Shown here in pieces: positions 1 to 6,239 of a stretch of 7,270 bases of DNA (position 1 is its first letter; every line of letters begins with the position of its first letter). Both the position numbers and the translations under genes were made by a program. The notes beneath the pieces were generated by a model. That model made no database searches. It was given only the letters and a program-made list of their open reading frames with translations, and had not been told where the DNA came from. The stretch comes from Syntrophaceae bacterium. GTDB lineage: Bacteria; Desulfobacterota; Syntrophia; Syntrophales; UBA5619. The stretch is taken from contig CAKKRN010000223.1 of the NCBI GenBank assembly GCA_919902745.1, positions 1 through 7,270 on the forward strand, given 5' to 3'.

Positions 1-155
1 TAACAGCAGATTGTGGTCGTCTCCTTGGCATCCTTGGTTTTTAACGTCAGTGCGTAGGCCCTGACCGGAGACAGGTCAAATCCCATGCCGCTAACGGCGA
101 TCCCGGCGGCAACCGCGCTGGTGATCTGAATAAACTTTCTCCTTGTCACATTCAT
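1..155 (-). CDS. Formate dehydrogenase catalytic (alpha) subunit, N-terminal part with Tat signal
   Basis: Only the first 51 codons are in the window; the gene continues past the left edge. The protein starts MNVTRRKFIQITSAVAAG, a twin-arginine (Tat) signal with the RRKF motif at residues 5-8 and a hydrophobic stretch to about residue 25. After residues RAYAL comes KETTTICCY, which matches the run-up to the [4Fe-4S]-binding Cys-x2-Cys-x3-Cys segment at the start of molybdopterin/tungstopterin formate dehydrogenases. The family oxidises formate to CO2 at a Mo/W-bis-MGD centre, on the periplasmic side when Tat-exported. The start is supported by GGAGGAAG a few bases upstream. It lies 88 bp after the receiver gene on the same strand, so cotranscription is possible. 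Another Tat-exported molybdopterin oxidoreductase (for example a nitrate reductase-like enzyme) cannot be excluded, but this N-terminus looks most like formate dehydrogenase. The selenocysteine/cysteine active site lies outside the window. Confidence 0.8.
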   Translation of the reverse strand, partial: MNVTRRKFIQITSAVAAGIAVSGMGFDLSPVRAYALTLKTKDAKETTTICC

Positions 156-243
156 AGACACTTCCTCCTTTTCGCTACCCAAGTTAAGTTGAATTACTCA
201 AACAAATTTAAACTCTCGGGGTCGTAATTCCTCGCTATCATCA

Positions 244-705
244 TTAGTGCCGGGAGACCGTCATTAGAGTTTCATAATCTCCGCCATATTTTCCTTTTTC
301 GTAATTGTGAACATTCCTATTGTCAGGCGTTCTCGCCAGATTTTCCATGGCACATTTTACCACCTGCCTGATTTCTTCCTCACCCTCCGGTTCCGCTGGT
401 CGCAAGGCATGATAGAAAATACCCTCTTTCCGAACTTCCCGCATCAGAGGAAGCGGAGCGTCATCGGCAACCAGGATAATATTCAGCTTGCGGTTGCATT
501 TTTTTAAAAGAGGCACGAGCTCTGCAGAGTTTAATTCATTTAACTCCATTCCCAGGAGTAAAACCTGGGCATTTTTCTTGAGCACATTGTGGATGACTTT
601 CATGGCTGAATTCGTTACAATAACGTCATAGCCGGCGTCTATGAGAAGACTTGCCAGTTGCTTACGGACCCCTGCATCTTTATCCGCTATGAGAAGTCCC
701 AACAT
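244..705 (-). CDS. Stand-alone degenerate receiver (response-regulator-like) protein
   Basis: A 153-aa protein with a CheY-like receiver fold and no DNA-binding or enzymatic output domain. Strand beta-1 is LGLLIADKD (residues 2-10) and keeps the acidic pair D8/D10. The beta-3 end reads VLLLGMEL, with Gly52 where the phosphorylated Asp normally sits. Beta-4 is NIILVADD, with Val79 in place of Thr/Ser, and beta-5 is YHALRPAEP, with Arg102 in place of the conserved Lys. About 30 polar residues follow the fold and match nothing I recognise. Because the phospho-acceptor, the Thr/Ser and the Lys are all replaced, normal Asp phosphorylation is unlikely; it is probably a pseudo-receiver acting by protein contact. 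The start is supported by GGAGGGG about 9 bases upstream. It lies downstream of the heme-type kinase and upstream of formate dehydrogenase on the same strand, suggesting a regulatory link to one or both. From memory, similar receivers occur near redox gene clusters in deltaproteobacteria, but I could not check this. Confidence 0.78.
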   Translation of the reverse strand: MLGLLIADKDAGVRKQLASLLIDAGYDVIVTNSAMKVIHNVLKKNAQVLLLGMELNELNSAELVPLLKKCNRKLNIILVADDAPLPLMREVRKEGIFYHALRPAEPEGEEEIRQVVKCAMENLARTPDNRNVHNYEKGKYGGDYETLMTVSRH

Positions 706-1120
706 GTCTGTTCCCCTCCATTTTAGGGATCAGCCTAATCACGCATCGCATCAGGAAGTGCGCCCCTTATCTACTCAAGAAGTATGCCAGGCAAAGACTT
801 TCGCGTTGATTAACGTATCATCATGTTTTTGATAGTTATTTTCGGAAGGAAACGTCCCGGCAAAATTTTTATGTCGGCAACGTATAATTATCTGATACGG
901 GTCATGCGTCGTCACGAAGGGCGAACTCGGGGAGCAGGTCGCTAAAATGATATAATCATAGATGATATTGATAATAATAAATCTTATAAAAAAATATACA
1001 CAGGTGGGGAATGATTCATACGCGATTGCCTTAAAATGACAACACGGCGCACAAGGGTAAAATCAGTCGTATGGGAAAGGAGTTGGTCGAATAAGGGCGC
1101 GGCAAGCAGCAGCGGCGTTC
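706..1120. other. 415-bp intergenic region, probable regulatory region of the receiver gene
   Basis: No convincing gene is present on either strand; the longest open stretches are short and lack ribosome binding sites. The stretch from about 950 to 1000 is very AT-rich. A weak sigma-54-like site lies at 774-789 on the minus strand. No hairpin followed by a T-run was found after the kinase stop codon, so read-through from the kinase into the receiver cannot be ruled out. Confidence 0.6.
774..789 (-). promoter_or_regulatory. Weak candidate sigma-54 promoter upstream of the receiver gene
   Basis: On the minus strand the site reads TGGCATACTTCTTGAG. It keeps the -24 TGGCA and the TTG of the -12 element at the correct spacing, but the -12 GC is GA, which normally weakens these promoters. 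It is 69 bp upstream of the receiver start codon, giving a leader of roughly 55-60 nt. A better sigma-54 site elsewhere in the window (5992-6007) makes use of this sigma factor plausible, but this copy alone is marginal. Confidence 0.27.
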
Positions 1121-2755
1121 CTACTTCTCATCGCTGCCGGCGGCAAGGGTTTCACTGCCCTGAGGGAAAAGGGGCAATTTGATGGTAACAGTTGTACCTT
1201 CGTTCACCTTGCTTTGCACCTCGATTTTGCCGTCGTGCCTCTCGATGATCCCAAAGGAAACGGAAAGACCTAATCCGGTGCCCTTGTCATTTTTCGTGGT
1301 GAAAAATGGATCAAATATCTTCCCCAGGTCCTCTTCAGAAATTCCCGCTCCCGTATCAACTATTTTCAGGCAAACATGTTCTTCATTGTCCGTATATGTT
1401 TTAATGTGGATGCTTCCACCGGCGAGCATGGACTGGCCGGCGTTGAGTAACAAATTGATAAAAACCTGTTGCAGTTGGTTTTCATCAACCGGAATGAGCG
1501 GCAAATCCTGCTGATAGTCCCTGATGATATCGATATTGTGAAAACTCGATTGGCGACCGACGAGAGCGAGCGTGGCGTCAATGATATTGTTAAGGGAGGC
1601 GGGTTTTTTCTGCGGTATCGATTCGCGGGAAAAATCAAGCAACCCTTTTACGATATTCGCACATCTGTTGGTTTCATTAATGATGACGTCCATGTCACTC
1701 TTAAGAGCAGGGTCCAGCTTAGGACTCTTGCTGGTCAAGTTTGCGAACATCAGGATGCCCTGGAGCGGATTATTGATCTCATGGGTGATGCCGGCTACCA
1801 GCCTTCCGAGGGAAACCAATTTTTCCGAACGGATCAACTGGGTCTGCATCTGCTTTATTTCGCGTGTCCTTTCGGAAACCTTGGCTTCAAGATTCTTCCC
1901 CCATTCGTTCGCTTCCATCCTGGCGCTTTTCAGGCTGGTCGTCATCTGATTGAAGGCATCGGAAAGCTCACCCATTTCATCGCTGGATTTGTTTTGCAAC
2001 AGGGCATCGAGATCTCCCTGAGATAGTCTTTTGGTTTGTGTCAGAAGGCTCTTTAGGGGACGATTTACCATGCGGTGGGTAGAAAAAATGATGGTCAGGG
2101 AAACGGATATGAGTAGAAGAACGGTCAAAAAAACAATTTTGTTCCGGTAATTGCCGATCAGCATATTCATATTGTCTAAGGAAACGATGACGTCCAGGAC
2201 GCCCAATGTCCTTTGCTCGGGTGAGTGGGAGTGGCATGCCGATAGGTAACAGCCATCTTCGTTGTAAATGGCCTTGGCCATGCCTAACACCTGCTTGCCC
2301 CGCTTATTAAAAAAAATCCGACTTCTGTTCATTGTAGAGGCGTGTACTTTCGGTTCATTATCGGCGTGACACATGTTGCAATTGGCCTCTTTCTTATCGA
2401 GATATCTGCCGATCTCATCCATTTCGGTCGAGAAGGTTATCTTGCCGCTTTTATTGATCATTCGGATATGGTCGACCCCCTGCAGCGTGCCTACTTCCTG
2501 CATCATTTCATAGGCCCTTTTCCGGTTATCCTCCAGCATTTCATAATGGGTTGTTTTGATGATGGTTTCGCTTAATTTGTCGGCGTCGGAGATCGCTTCT
2601 TCCAGCAGCATGGTTTTGATGGCGGTGATATTGATGTAGGCAAAAAACAGCATGAAGACGAACAGGATAAGGCAGGTGGCTATCGTCAATTTGAAAATAA
2701 GGCTGATGCGCAAGTCTGTTGCACCCCGAAAAAGATGTAATTCCTTTTTACCCAT
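1121..2755 (-). CDS. Membrane sensor histidine kinase with two periplasmic c-type heme motifs
   Basis: A 544-aa sensor kinase. Transmembrane segment 1 is at about residues 18-43 and segment 2 at about 206-225; the roughly 160 residues between them should be periplasmic. That domain has a classic heme c motif CNMCH (C126, C129, H130) and a second, CYLSACH (C169, C174, H175), of the CX4CH type known from tetraheme cytochrome c3. A HAMP linker follows (about 227-280), then a coiled coil and a HisKA domain with HEINNP (phospho-acceptor H325). The ATPase domain has an N box (NQLQQVFINLLLN, about 427-438), DTGAG (from D467), an F box FDPFFTTK and GTGLGL (about 492-497). The protein ends just after the catalytic domain, with no fused receiver. 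Covalent heme in the sensor domain suggests redox or gaseous-ligand sensing; that is inference. Its ATG overlaps the flavoprotein stop (within TATGGGTAA) and lacks a clear ribosome binding site, so translational coupling is likely. The partner may be the downstream receiver, but that protein lacks a phospho-acceptor, so the true partner may lie elsewhere. Confidence 0.92.
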   Translation of the reverse strand: MGKKELHLFRGATDLRISLIFKLTIATCLILFVFMLFFAYINITAIKTMLLEEAISDADKLSETIIKTTHYEMLEDNRKRAYEMMQEVGTLQGVDHIRMINKSGKITFSTEMDEIGRYLDKKEANCNMCHADNEPKVHASTMNRSRIFFNKRGKQVLGMAKAIYNEDGCYLSACHSHSPEQRTLGVLDVIVSLDNMNMLIGNYRNKIVFLTVLLLISVSLTIIFSTHRMVNRPLKSLLTQTKRLSQGDLDALLQNKSSDEMGELSDAFNQMTTSLKSARMEANEWGKNLEAKVSERTREIKQMQTQLIRSEKLVSLGRLVAGITHEINNPLQGILMFANLTSKSPKLDPALKSDMDVIINETNRCANIVKGLLDFSRESIPQKKPASLNNIIDATLALVGRQSSFHNIDIIRDYQQDLPLIPVDENQLQQVFINLLLNAGQSMLAGGSIHIKTYTDNEEHVCLKIVDTGAGISEEDLGKIFDPFFTTKNDKGTGLGLSVSFGIIERHDGKIEVQSKVNEGTTVTIKLPLFPQGSETLAAGSDEK

Positions 2756-3314
2756 ATATTTTTTTCAGCAGCCAGGCCATCTTTTGCCCGAGTAATTTCA
2801 CGAGCCCGATACCTTCATCGTCCTTTTCTACTTCCCCTATTTCCCGGCCGAAAGCGATTCCCCGACCCACAATGATCATCTGTCCACTCAGAAAAAAATG
2901 GTTCATGGTGTCAAGAGTGCTAATCCCTCCTGACCGTCGCAACGCAACCAAGGATGCCCCAACCTTGTCCTTGAACATTCTGCCGTTGGATCTCGCAACA
3001 TAACCGGTACGATCAATCAGGGCCTTCATTTCAGGCGTAACATCCTGAAAGTAGACGGGCGAGCCAAGGATAATCCCATCTGCACCGAGCATCTTGTCGA
3101 TGTATTCGTTTGCTGCGTCGCTTTTTACAGCGCAATGCCGGTTCGGATTTTGGCTACATTTATAACAGGCGATGCAGCCATGAATTTCCTTTGCTGAGAG
3201 CTGCACCAGATCGGTTTCAATCCCCTGTTTTTCAAGTTCGCTGAAAACATGATGGATCAGGATCGATGTATTGCCGTCCTTTCTTGGGCTACCGTTAAAC
3301 GCAACGACCTTCAT
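2748..3314 (-). CDS. NADPH-dependent FMN reductase-like iron-sulfur flavoprotein (Isf type)
   Basis: 188 aa from the chosen start, MKVVAFNGSPRKDGNTS. The glycine/serine loop GSPRKDGNT (residues 8-16) is the FMN-phosphate loop of the flavodoxin-like NAD(P)H:FMN reductase fold, and GSPVYF (84-89) is the second flavin-contact loop. Between them is a compact cysteine cluster (C47, C50, C53, C61; CX2CX2CX7C), the type that carries a [4Fe-4S] cluster in iron-sulfur flavoproteins of methanogens and anaerobic bacteria. These are soluble homodimers that pass electrons between ferredoxin-like donors and FMN; the physiological acceptor is often unknown. The frame is open 11 codons further upstream (to 3347), but AAGGAG at 3321-3326 sits 6 bases before the ATG at 3314 and would lie inside the longer version. 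The gene overlaps the heme-type kinase by 8 bp, implying one transcript and perhaps one redox-sensing function. Confidence 0.85.
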   Translation of the reverse strand: MKVVAFNGSPRKDGNTSILIHHVFSELEKQGIETDLVQLSAKEIHGCIACYKCSQNPNRHCAVKSDAANEYIDKMLGADGIILGSPVYFQDVTPEMKALIDRTGYVARSNGRMFKDKVGASLVALRRSGGISTLDTMNHFFLSGQMIIVGRGIAFGREIGEVEKDDEGIGLVKLLGQKMAWLLKKIYG

Positions 3315-3435
3315 TTTTTTCTCCTTGAAAAAGATTGGAAAATGCATCTACCAGGATCCGATCAAGCGCTTGGAAAAAATTGATGATAGCGATGATCACA
3401 TACTTCATGTTTGATAAGTTGTAAAGCGGATCTGT

Positions 3436-4506
3436 TCATATATTGCCGAATTCCACCGCGGGGAATCCATTGTCGGCGGCGGCCTGACCACTCAACTGGC
3501 CGCAGGCGGCGAGGATGTCCCGGCCGCGGCTCGCGCGGAGGATGGCGGTGTAGTGGCGGTCGAGCAGGACCTGTTGAAAGGCCGAGACCGCCTCCGGGGT
3601 TGGAGTCCGGTAGGGTGCACCGGGAAACTCATTAAAGGCGATGAGGTTCAACTTGCAGCGGACGCCGCGGAGCAGGCGGGCCAGTTTTTCCGCATCCGCC
3701 GGAGAGTCGTTGACGCCGGCCATGAGGATGTACTCGAAGGTCAGCATTCGCCGCCCCGGCATCGGGTAGTCCCGGCAGGCAGCCAGCAGCTCTCTCAGCG
3801 GGTATTTCCGGTTCACGGGCATCAGCTCATCCCGTCGCCGGTCGTCCGGGGCGTTGAGCGAGATGGCGAGGTTGACGCAGATCTCTTTTCCCAGTTTCAC
3901 GATCAGTGGTGCGATGCCGCAGGTGGAGACGGTGATTTTCCGGTTGGAAAAACCGAGACCGTGATCGGAGGTGAGGATCCGGATCGCCTTCAGCGTGTGG
4001 TCGTAATTCGCAAGCGGTTCCCCCATTCCCATCAGAACGATGTTCTTGATCTCCGGCCCCTCGGAAGTGTGGCGCCGGAGCATCGTCATCTGGCCGGTGA
4101 TCTCGGAGGGGAGGAGGTTTCGCCTGAGCCCCTGCCGTGCGGTCAGGCAGAAGCGGCAGCCCATCGCGCAGCCCGCCTGGGTTGAGATGCAGGCGGTCCA
4201 GTGGTTCCGTCCGGGGATCAGGACGCTTTCGATGAAGAGACCGTCCTCGATGCGGAAGAGGACCTTTTTCGTCCCGTCCGACGCGGTCTGTATCCGGTCG
4301 ATTGCGGGTTCGGCGATTCGGGTGAGCCCCTCCATCCGGGTGCGGAACTCCCGCGCGAGGGTTGTCATCTCCTCGAAGGAGGTCGCACCGCCGATGTAAA
4401 GCCATTTCATGATCTGCCGTGCGCGGTACTTCTCCTTGCCGAGGCTGGCGATTAAAACCTCGATCTCCTCCAGGGAGAGGTCACGGATGTTGGGTAGGAC
4501 CGTCAT
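3436..4506 (-). CDS. rlmN: Dual-specificity 23S rRNA A2503 / tRNA A37 C2-methyltransferase RlmN
   Basis: A 356-aa cytoplasmic radical SAM enzyme, full length for the family. The cluster motif CAMGCRFC gives CX3CX2C (C113, C117, C120). The upstream ACISTQAG holds C106, seven residues before the cluster as in E. coli RlmN. The GMGEP motif (about 161-164) contacts SAM, and SNRKITVSTCG (187-197) is typical of the family. C335 in ILAACGQLSG corresponds to the methyl-carrying cysteine. RlmN uses one SAM to methylate this cysteine and a second to transfer the carbon to C2 of adenosine at 23S A2503 and tRNA A37. RlmN rather than the resistance paralogue Cfr is favoured by housekeeping context and length, but motifs alone do not fully separate them. 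The start is 21 bp after the OmpA-like stop and has only a poor ribosome binding site, consistent with translation in an operon. GC content is clearly higher than in the redox block to its left. Confidence 0.93.
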   Translation of the reverse strand: MTVLPNIRDLSLEEIEVLIASLGKEKYRARQIMKWLYIGGATSFEEMTTLAREFRTRMEGLTRIAEPAIDRIQTASDGTKKVLFRIEDGLFIESVLIPGRNHWTACISTQAGCAMGCRFCLTARQGLRRNLLPSEITGQMTMLRRHTSEGPEIKNIVLMGMGEPLANYDHTLKAIRILTSDHGLGFSNRKITVSTCGIAPLIVKLGKEICVNLAISLNAPDDRRRDELMPVNRKYPLRELLAACRDYPMPGRRMLTFEYILMAGVNDSPADAEKLARLLRGVRCKLNLIAFNEFPGAPYRTPTPEAVSAFQQVLLDRHYTAILRASRGRDILAACGQLSGQAAADNGFPAVEFGNI

Positions 4507-4527
4507 GTTTGTGCCTGATTCGGAAAA

Positions 4528-5394
4528 TTATTCCTTCGGCAGAAGGATGATCGCGATCCGGCGGTTCCTCGCCCGCCCTTCGGGGGTGTCGTTTTCGGCA
4601 ATCGGCTGGTGTTCCCCAAAGGCAACCGCCGAGAGCAGGGTGGGATCGATTCCCTCCTTTTCCAGGAACCGGGTGACGTTGAGCGCCCGTGCCGCGGAAA
4701 GCTCCCAGTTCGTGGGATATCTCTTTGCGAGGGCCCCTCCGATCGGGATGCTGTCCGTGTGTCCCTCGACGCGAATCACCTTGTCCGTCACGGTCATCAG
4801 AATCTCGACGACGCGCTTCAGCACGCCCAGACCCTCCGGTCGGATTTCCGTCTGACCGGAGTCGAAGAGGATCTTGTCCACAACATCCACGGTCAGTTTC
4901 CCTTTGAGCTCGGTAATGGCGATCTGCCCCTGCGCGATTTCGCTCTTCATCTCGGAGAGGAGATCCTCGTAGGTCTTGCTGACCGTCCGGACCTCCACCT
5001 CTTTCGTTTTCTTCAGCAGGGAGATGCTTTCTGCAAGCATCTGCTTGTCGCCTTCCAGTTCGATGTTCCGGTTCCGCAGCTCCTCGATGGTCCGGCTTGT
5101 CTCCTCCGTGATTCTGTTCAGACGGGCGTCTCGATCGGTCCGTTCCTTCTCAAGCCTCTCCGTGTCGACAATCAGTCTATCCTTATCGGCAATCAGCCCC
5201 TCCGTCGCGGCCGTCAACTTTTCAATTTGCGCCTTGAAGTCGCTGTTTTGCGCCGTCAGGGCCGCCAGATCGCGGTTCAGGACATCGGCCTCGGCCTGTT
5301 TCCGGAGATAGTCGCTCTTGGCGACGCAGCCGCCCACGCCAAGGATAAGAAACGCAACAACCACGACCGCCAGACCGGGGGTTTTGTGAAACAT
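4528..5394 (-). CDS. OmpA/MotB-domain peptidoglycan-binding lipoprotein with coiled coil
   Basis: 288 aa from the chosen start, MFHKTPGLAV. A hydrophobic signal (about residues 7-20) ends in the lipobox-like GVGGC, with C23 as the likely lipidated cysteine. Residues 30-165 are charged, rich in Glu, Lys, Arg and Leu, and should form a long coiled coil. The C-terminal OmpA/MotB domain (about 169-286) contains ILFDSGQTEI, VEGHTDSIPI, NWELSAARA and ARNRRIAI, which hold the Asp and Arg that bind the peptide stem of peptidoglycan. The protein probably links the outer membrane to the cell wall across the periplasm; the specific role is unknown. The frame is open 19 codons further upstream, but GGAGG (5400-5404) lies 5 bases before this ATG, and the promoter elements at 5423-5451 overlap the longer start. 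It heads a two-gene unit with rlmN. It lacks the transmembrane stator part of MotB, so a motor role is unlikely. Confidence 0.9.
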   Translation of the reverse strand: MFHKTPGLAVVVVAFLILGVGGCVAKSDYLRKQAEADVLNRDLAALTAQNSDFKAQIEKLTAATEGLIADKDRLIVDTERLEKERTDRDARLNRITEETSRTIEELRNRNIELEGDKQMLAESISLLKKTKEVEVRTVSKTYEDLLSEMKSEIAQGQIAITELKGKLTVDVVDKILFDSGQTEIRPEGLGVLKRVVEILMTVTDKVIRVEGHTDSIPIGGALAKRYPTNWELSAARALNVTRFLEKEGIDPTLLSAVAFGEHQPIAENDTPEGRARNRRIAIILLPKE

Positions 5395-5422
5395 GCTCTC
5401 CTCCATAGCTACTTTTTTTGTG

Positions 5423-5451
5423 AACATACTTCGATCCGGTCGGATTTTCAA
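5423..5451 (-). promoter_or_regulatory. Candidate sigma-70 promoter of the OmpA-like gene and rlmN
   Basis: On the minus strand TTGAAA (5446-5451, 5 of 6 to TTGACA) is followed by exactly 17 bases and then TATGTT (5423-5428, 4 of 6 to TATAAT). Transcription would begin near 5416, leaving a leader of about 20 nt that contains the GGAGG before the ATG at 5394. The position fits the start codon chosen for the lipoprotein. Confidence 0.5.
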
Positions 5452-5613
5452 CCTTTAATCACCGGTAGGAGATCGGGAATCTTGCCGCCCGTGTCGCCAG
5501 AAATCACCATGATGGCAGAAAGAAATGAAGTGAGTTGGTAGGTGGTTCAGGCACTGGTAGCCCATAACCGCAAGGGAAAGCCACATTTCACGGAATGCAG
5601 AGTATCCTTGGAC

Positions 5614-5633
5614 AAAAGCGGCGTCACGCCACC
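5614..5633 (-). terminator. Candidate intrinsic terminator after the 69-aa ORF
   Basis: On the minus strand the sequence GTGGCG-TGA-CGCCGC forms a six-pair stem (one G-U pair) with a three-base loop and runs directly into TTTTG. It is about 30 bp past the stop codon of the 69-aa ORF. The T-run is only four long, so termination strength is uncertain. Confidence 0.42.
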
Positions 5634-5660
5634 GAACAATCTCTATGGCATTCGTGCCGA

Positions 5661-5870
5661 TTAGAAAACACCCTCTTCAAGAATCCCATAACTTTCTTCC
5701 ATGAATTTCGTGTATTCCAGATCCGTCATCATCTCCGCAGACTGATGGTACTGAGGACGTAACGAATCGGGAATGCTGTGAAAAAGCCGATCCGGGCGCG
5801 CGGCGTTTGCATTATGGACGGCGATGAACTTTTCGACACAGATGCTCATCATTTGCGATTTCGCTTCCAT
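5661..5870 (-). CDS. Small unknown protein, 69 aa
   Basis: I do not recognise this protein. It is soluble and acidic toward the C-terminus (ends YGILEEGVF), has a single cysteine (C11) and several methionines, and shows no signal peptide or membrane segment. The case for a real gene rests on context: GGGAGGAAAG just upstream of the ATG (GGAGG spaced 8 bases), a candidate terminator about 30 bp downstream, and a near-consensus sigma-54 promoter about 125 bp upstream on the same strand. A 16-codon ORF lies between promoter and gene, in the same frame, separated by a TAA and 12 further codons. It may therefore be the second gene of a small sigma-54-dependent unit, or the rest of a longer gene interrupted by a nonsense codon. 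The separate ribosome binding site favours two genes. Confidence 0.55.
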   Translation of the reverse strand: MEAKSQMMSICVEKFIAVHNANAARPDRLFHSIPDSLRPQYHQSAEMMTDLEYTKFMEESYGILEEGVF

Positions 5871-5906
5871 AGTTCTTTCCTCCCAGTGGCCCCTGTTTTT
5901 CGCATC

Positions 5907-5957
5907 TTAATCAATCAAGGAGTACGGGATACCCCCTGCGCTGATCGGATTGACCAT
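5907..5957 (-). CDS. 16-codon ORF with strong ribosome binding site, first in a sigma-54 unit
   Basis: The ORF encodes MVNPISAGGIPYSLID followed by TAA. AGGAGG (5963-5968) is spaced 5 bases before the ATG, one of the best ribosome binding sites in the window. The start lies about 23 nt downstream of the transcription start predicted from the sigma-54 element at 5992-6007. It could be a leader peptide, a small functional peptide, or the N-terminus of a longer gene cut by the TAA, because the frame continues for 12 codons to the ATG of the 69-aa ORF. No known leader-peptide pattern, such as a run of one amino-acid codon with attenuator stems, is seen. Confidence 0.4.
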   Translation of the reverse strand: MVNPISAGGIPYSLID

Positions 5958-5991
5958 GATATCCTCCTGTCCCAATACCTGATCAATCGTA

Positions 5992-6007
5992 CGCAATTAC
6001 TGGGCCA
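5992..6007 (-). promoter_or_regulatory. Sigma-54 (RpoN) promoter of the small-ORF unit
   Basis: On the minus strand the site reads TGGCCCAGTAATTGCG. Against the consensus TGGCACG-N4-TTGCW it keeps TGGC, the C at position 6 and TTGC, with the exact GG-to-GC spacing. Transcription would start near 5980, just before the AGGAGG of the 16-codon ORF. Sigma-54 promoters need an AAA+ activator bound upstream (here toward higher coordinates, 6010-6200); I did not find a clear paired activator site there. Confidence 0.6.
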
Positions 6008-6239
6008 GTTAAATTGTCCTGAATATATAAAGAGTTAAGAGATAATGATCCGTTGGAATCTATACAGATTTGTCCACTTTTCAGAGCATAGGACATTATT
6101 GTTCAAATCGTTCGATCGTCACCCCCAGAGATGATGCTGGATTTCAAACCGGAATCAAGGATGTTGTTTCCTCAATTATTGTGATATGGATGGCCAAAAT
6201 GTACCACCCCCGGAAGCAGAAACATAAGGAGGATGGAAC
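6008..6239. other. Divergent intergenic region, no gene seen
   Basis: This stretch separates the leftward sigma-54 unit from the rightward parB fragment. It is fairly AT-rich, with a short CGATCG-centred symmetry near 6111-6118, and contains only antisense frames of no apparent value. It would hold the enhancer or activator sites of the sigma-54 promoter and any promoter of the parB fragment, but no convincing -35/-10 pair for the latter was found. Confidence 0.5.

Noticed and set aside
2748..3347. Longer start for the flavoprotein at 3347
   Set aside because: The extra 11 residues precede the family's usual N-terminus and would place the AAGGAG at 3321-3326 inside the gene.
3363..3372. 10-bp palindrome CAAGCGCTTG between rlmN and the flavoprotein gene, as a terminator
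   Set aside because: It has no loop and no adjoining T-run at the right distance on the minus strand; palindromes this short are expected by chance.
3315..3435. TTTACA with 17-base spacing to TATGTG as promoter of the flavoprotein-kinase unit
   Set aside because: The -10 element matches only three of six positions; a promoter is expected in this gap but this one is not convincing.
3553..4405. Several open frames on both strands overlapping rlmN
   Set aside because: They are other-frame readings of rlmN, rich in Arg, Pro and Gly, with no recognisable motifs or start signals.
4528..5451. Longer starts for the OmpA-like lipoprotein at 5451 or 5406
   Set aside because: The 5451 start overlaps the -35 element, the 5406 start overlaps the ribosome binding site, and both add charged residues before the signal peptide.
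4609..5541. Long plus-strand open frame of 310 codons opposite the OmpA-like gene
   Set aside because: It lies antisense to a gene with clear lipobox and OmpA motifs, has no ribosome binding site and its translation shows no domain; GC-rich codon use on the minus strand keeps the opposite frame open.
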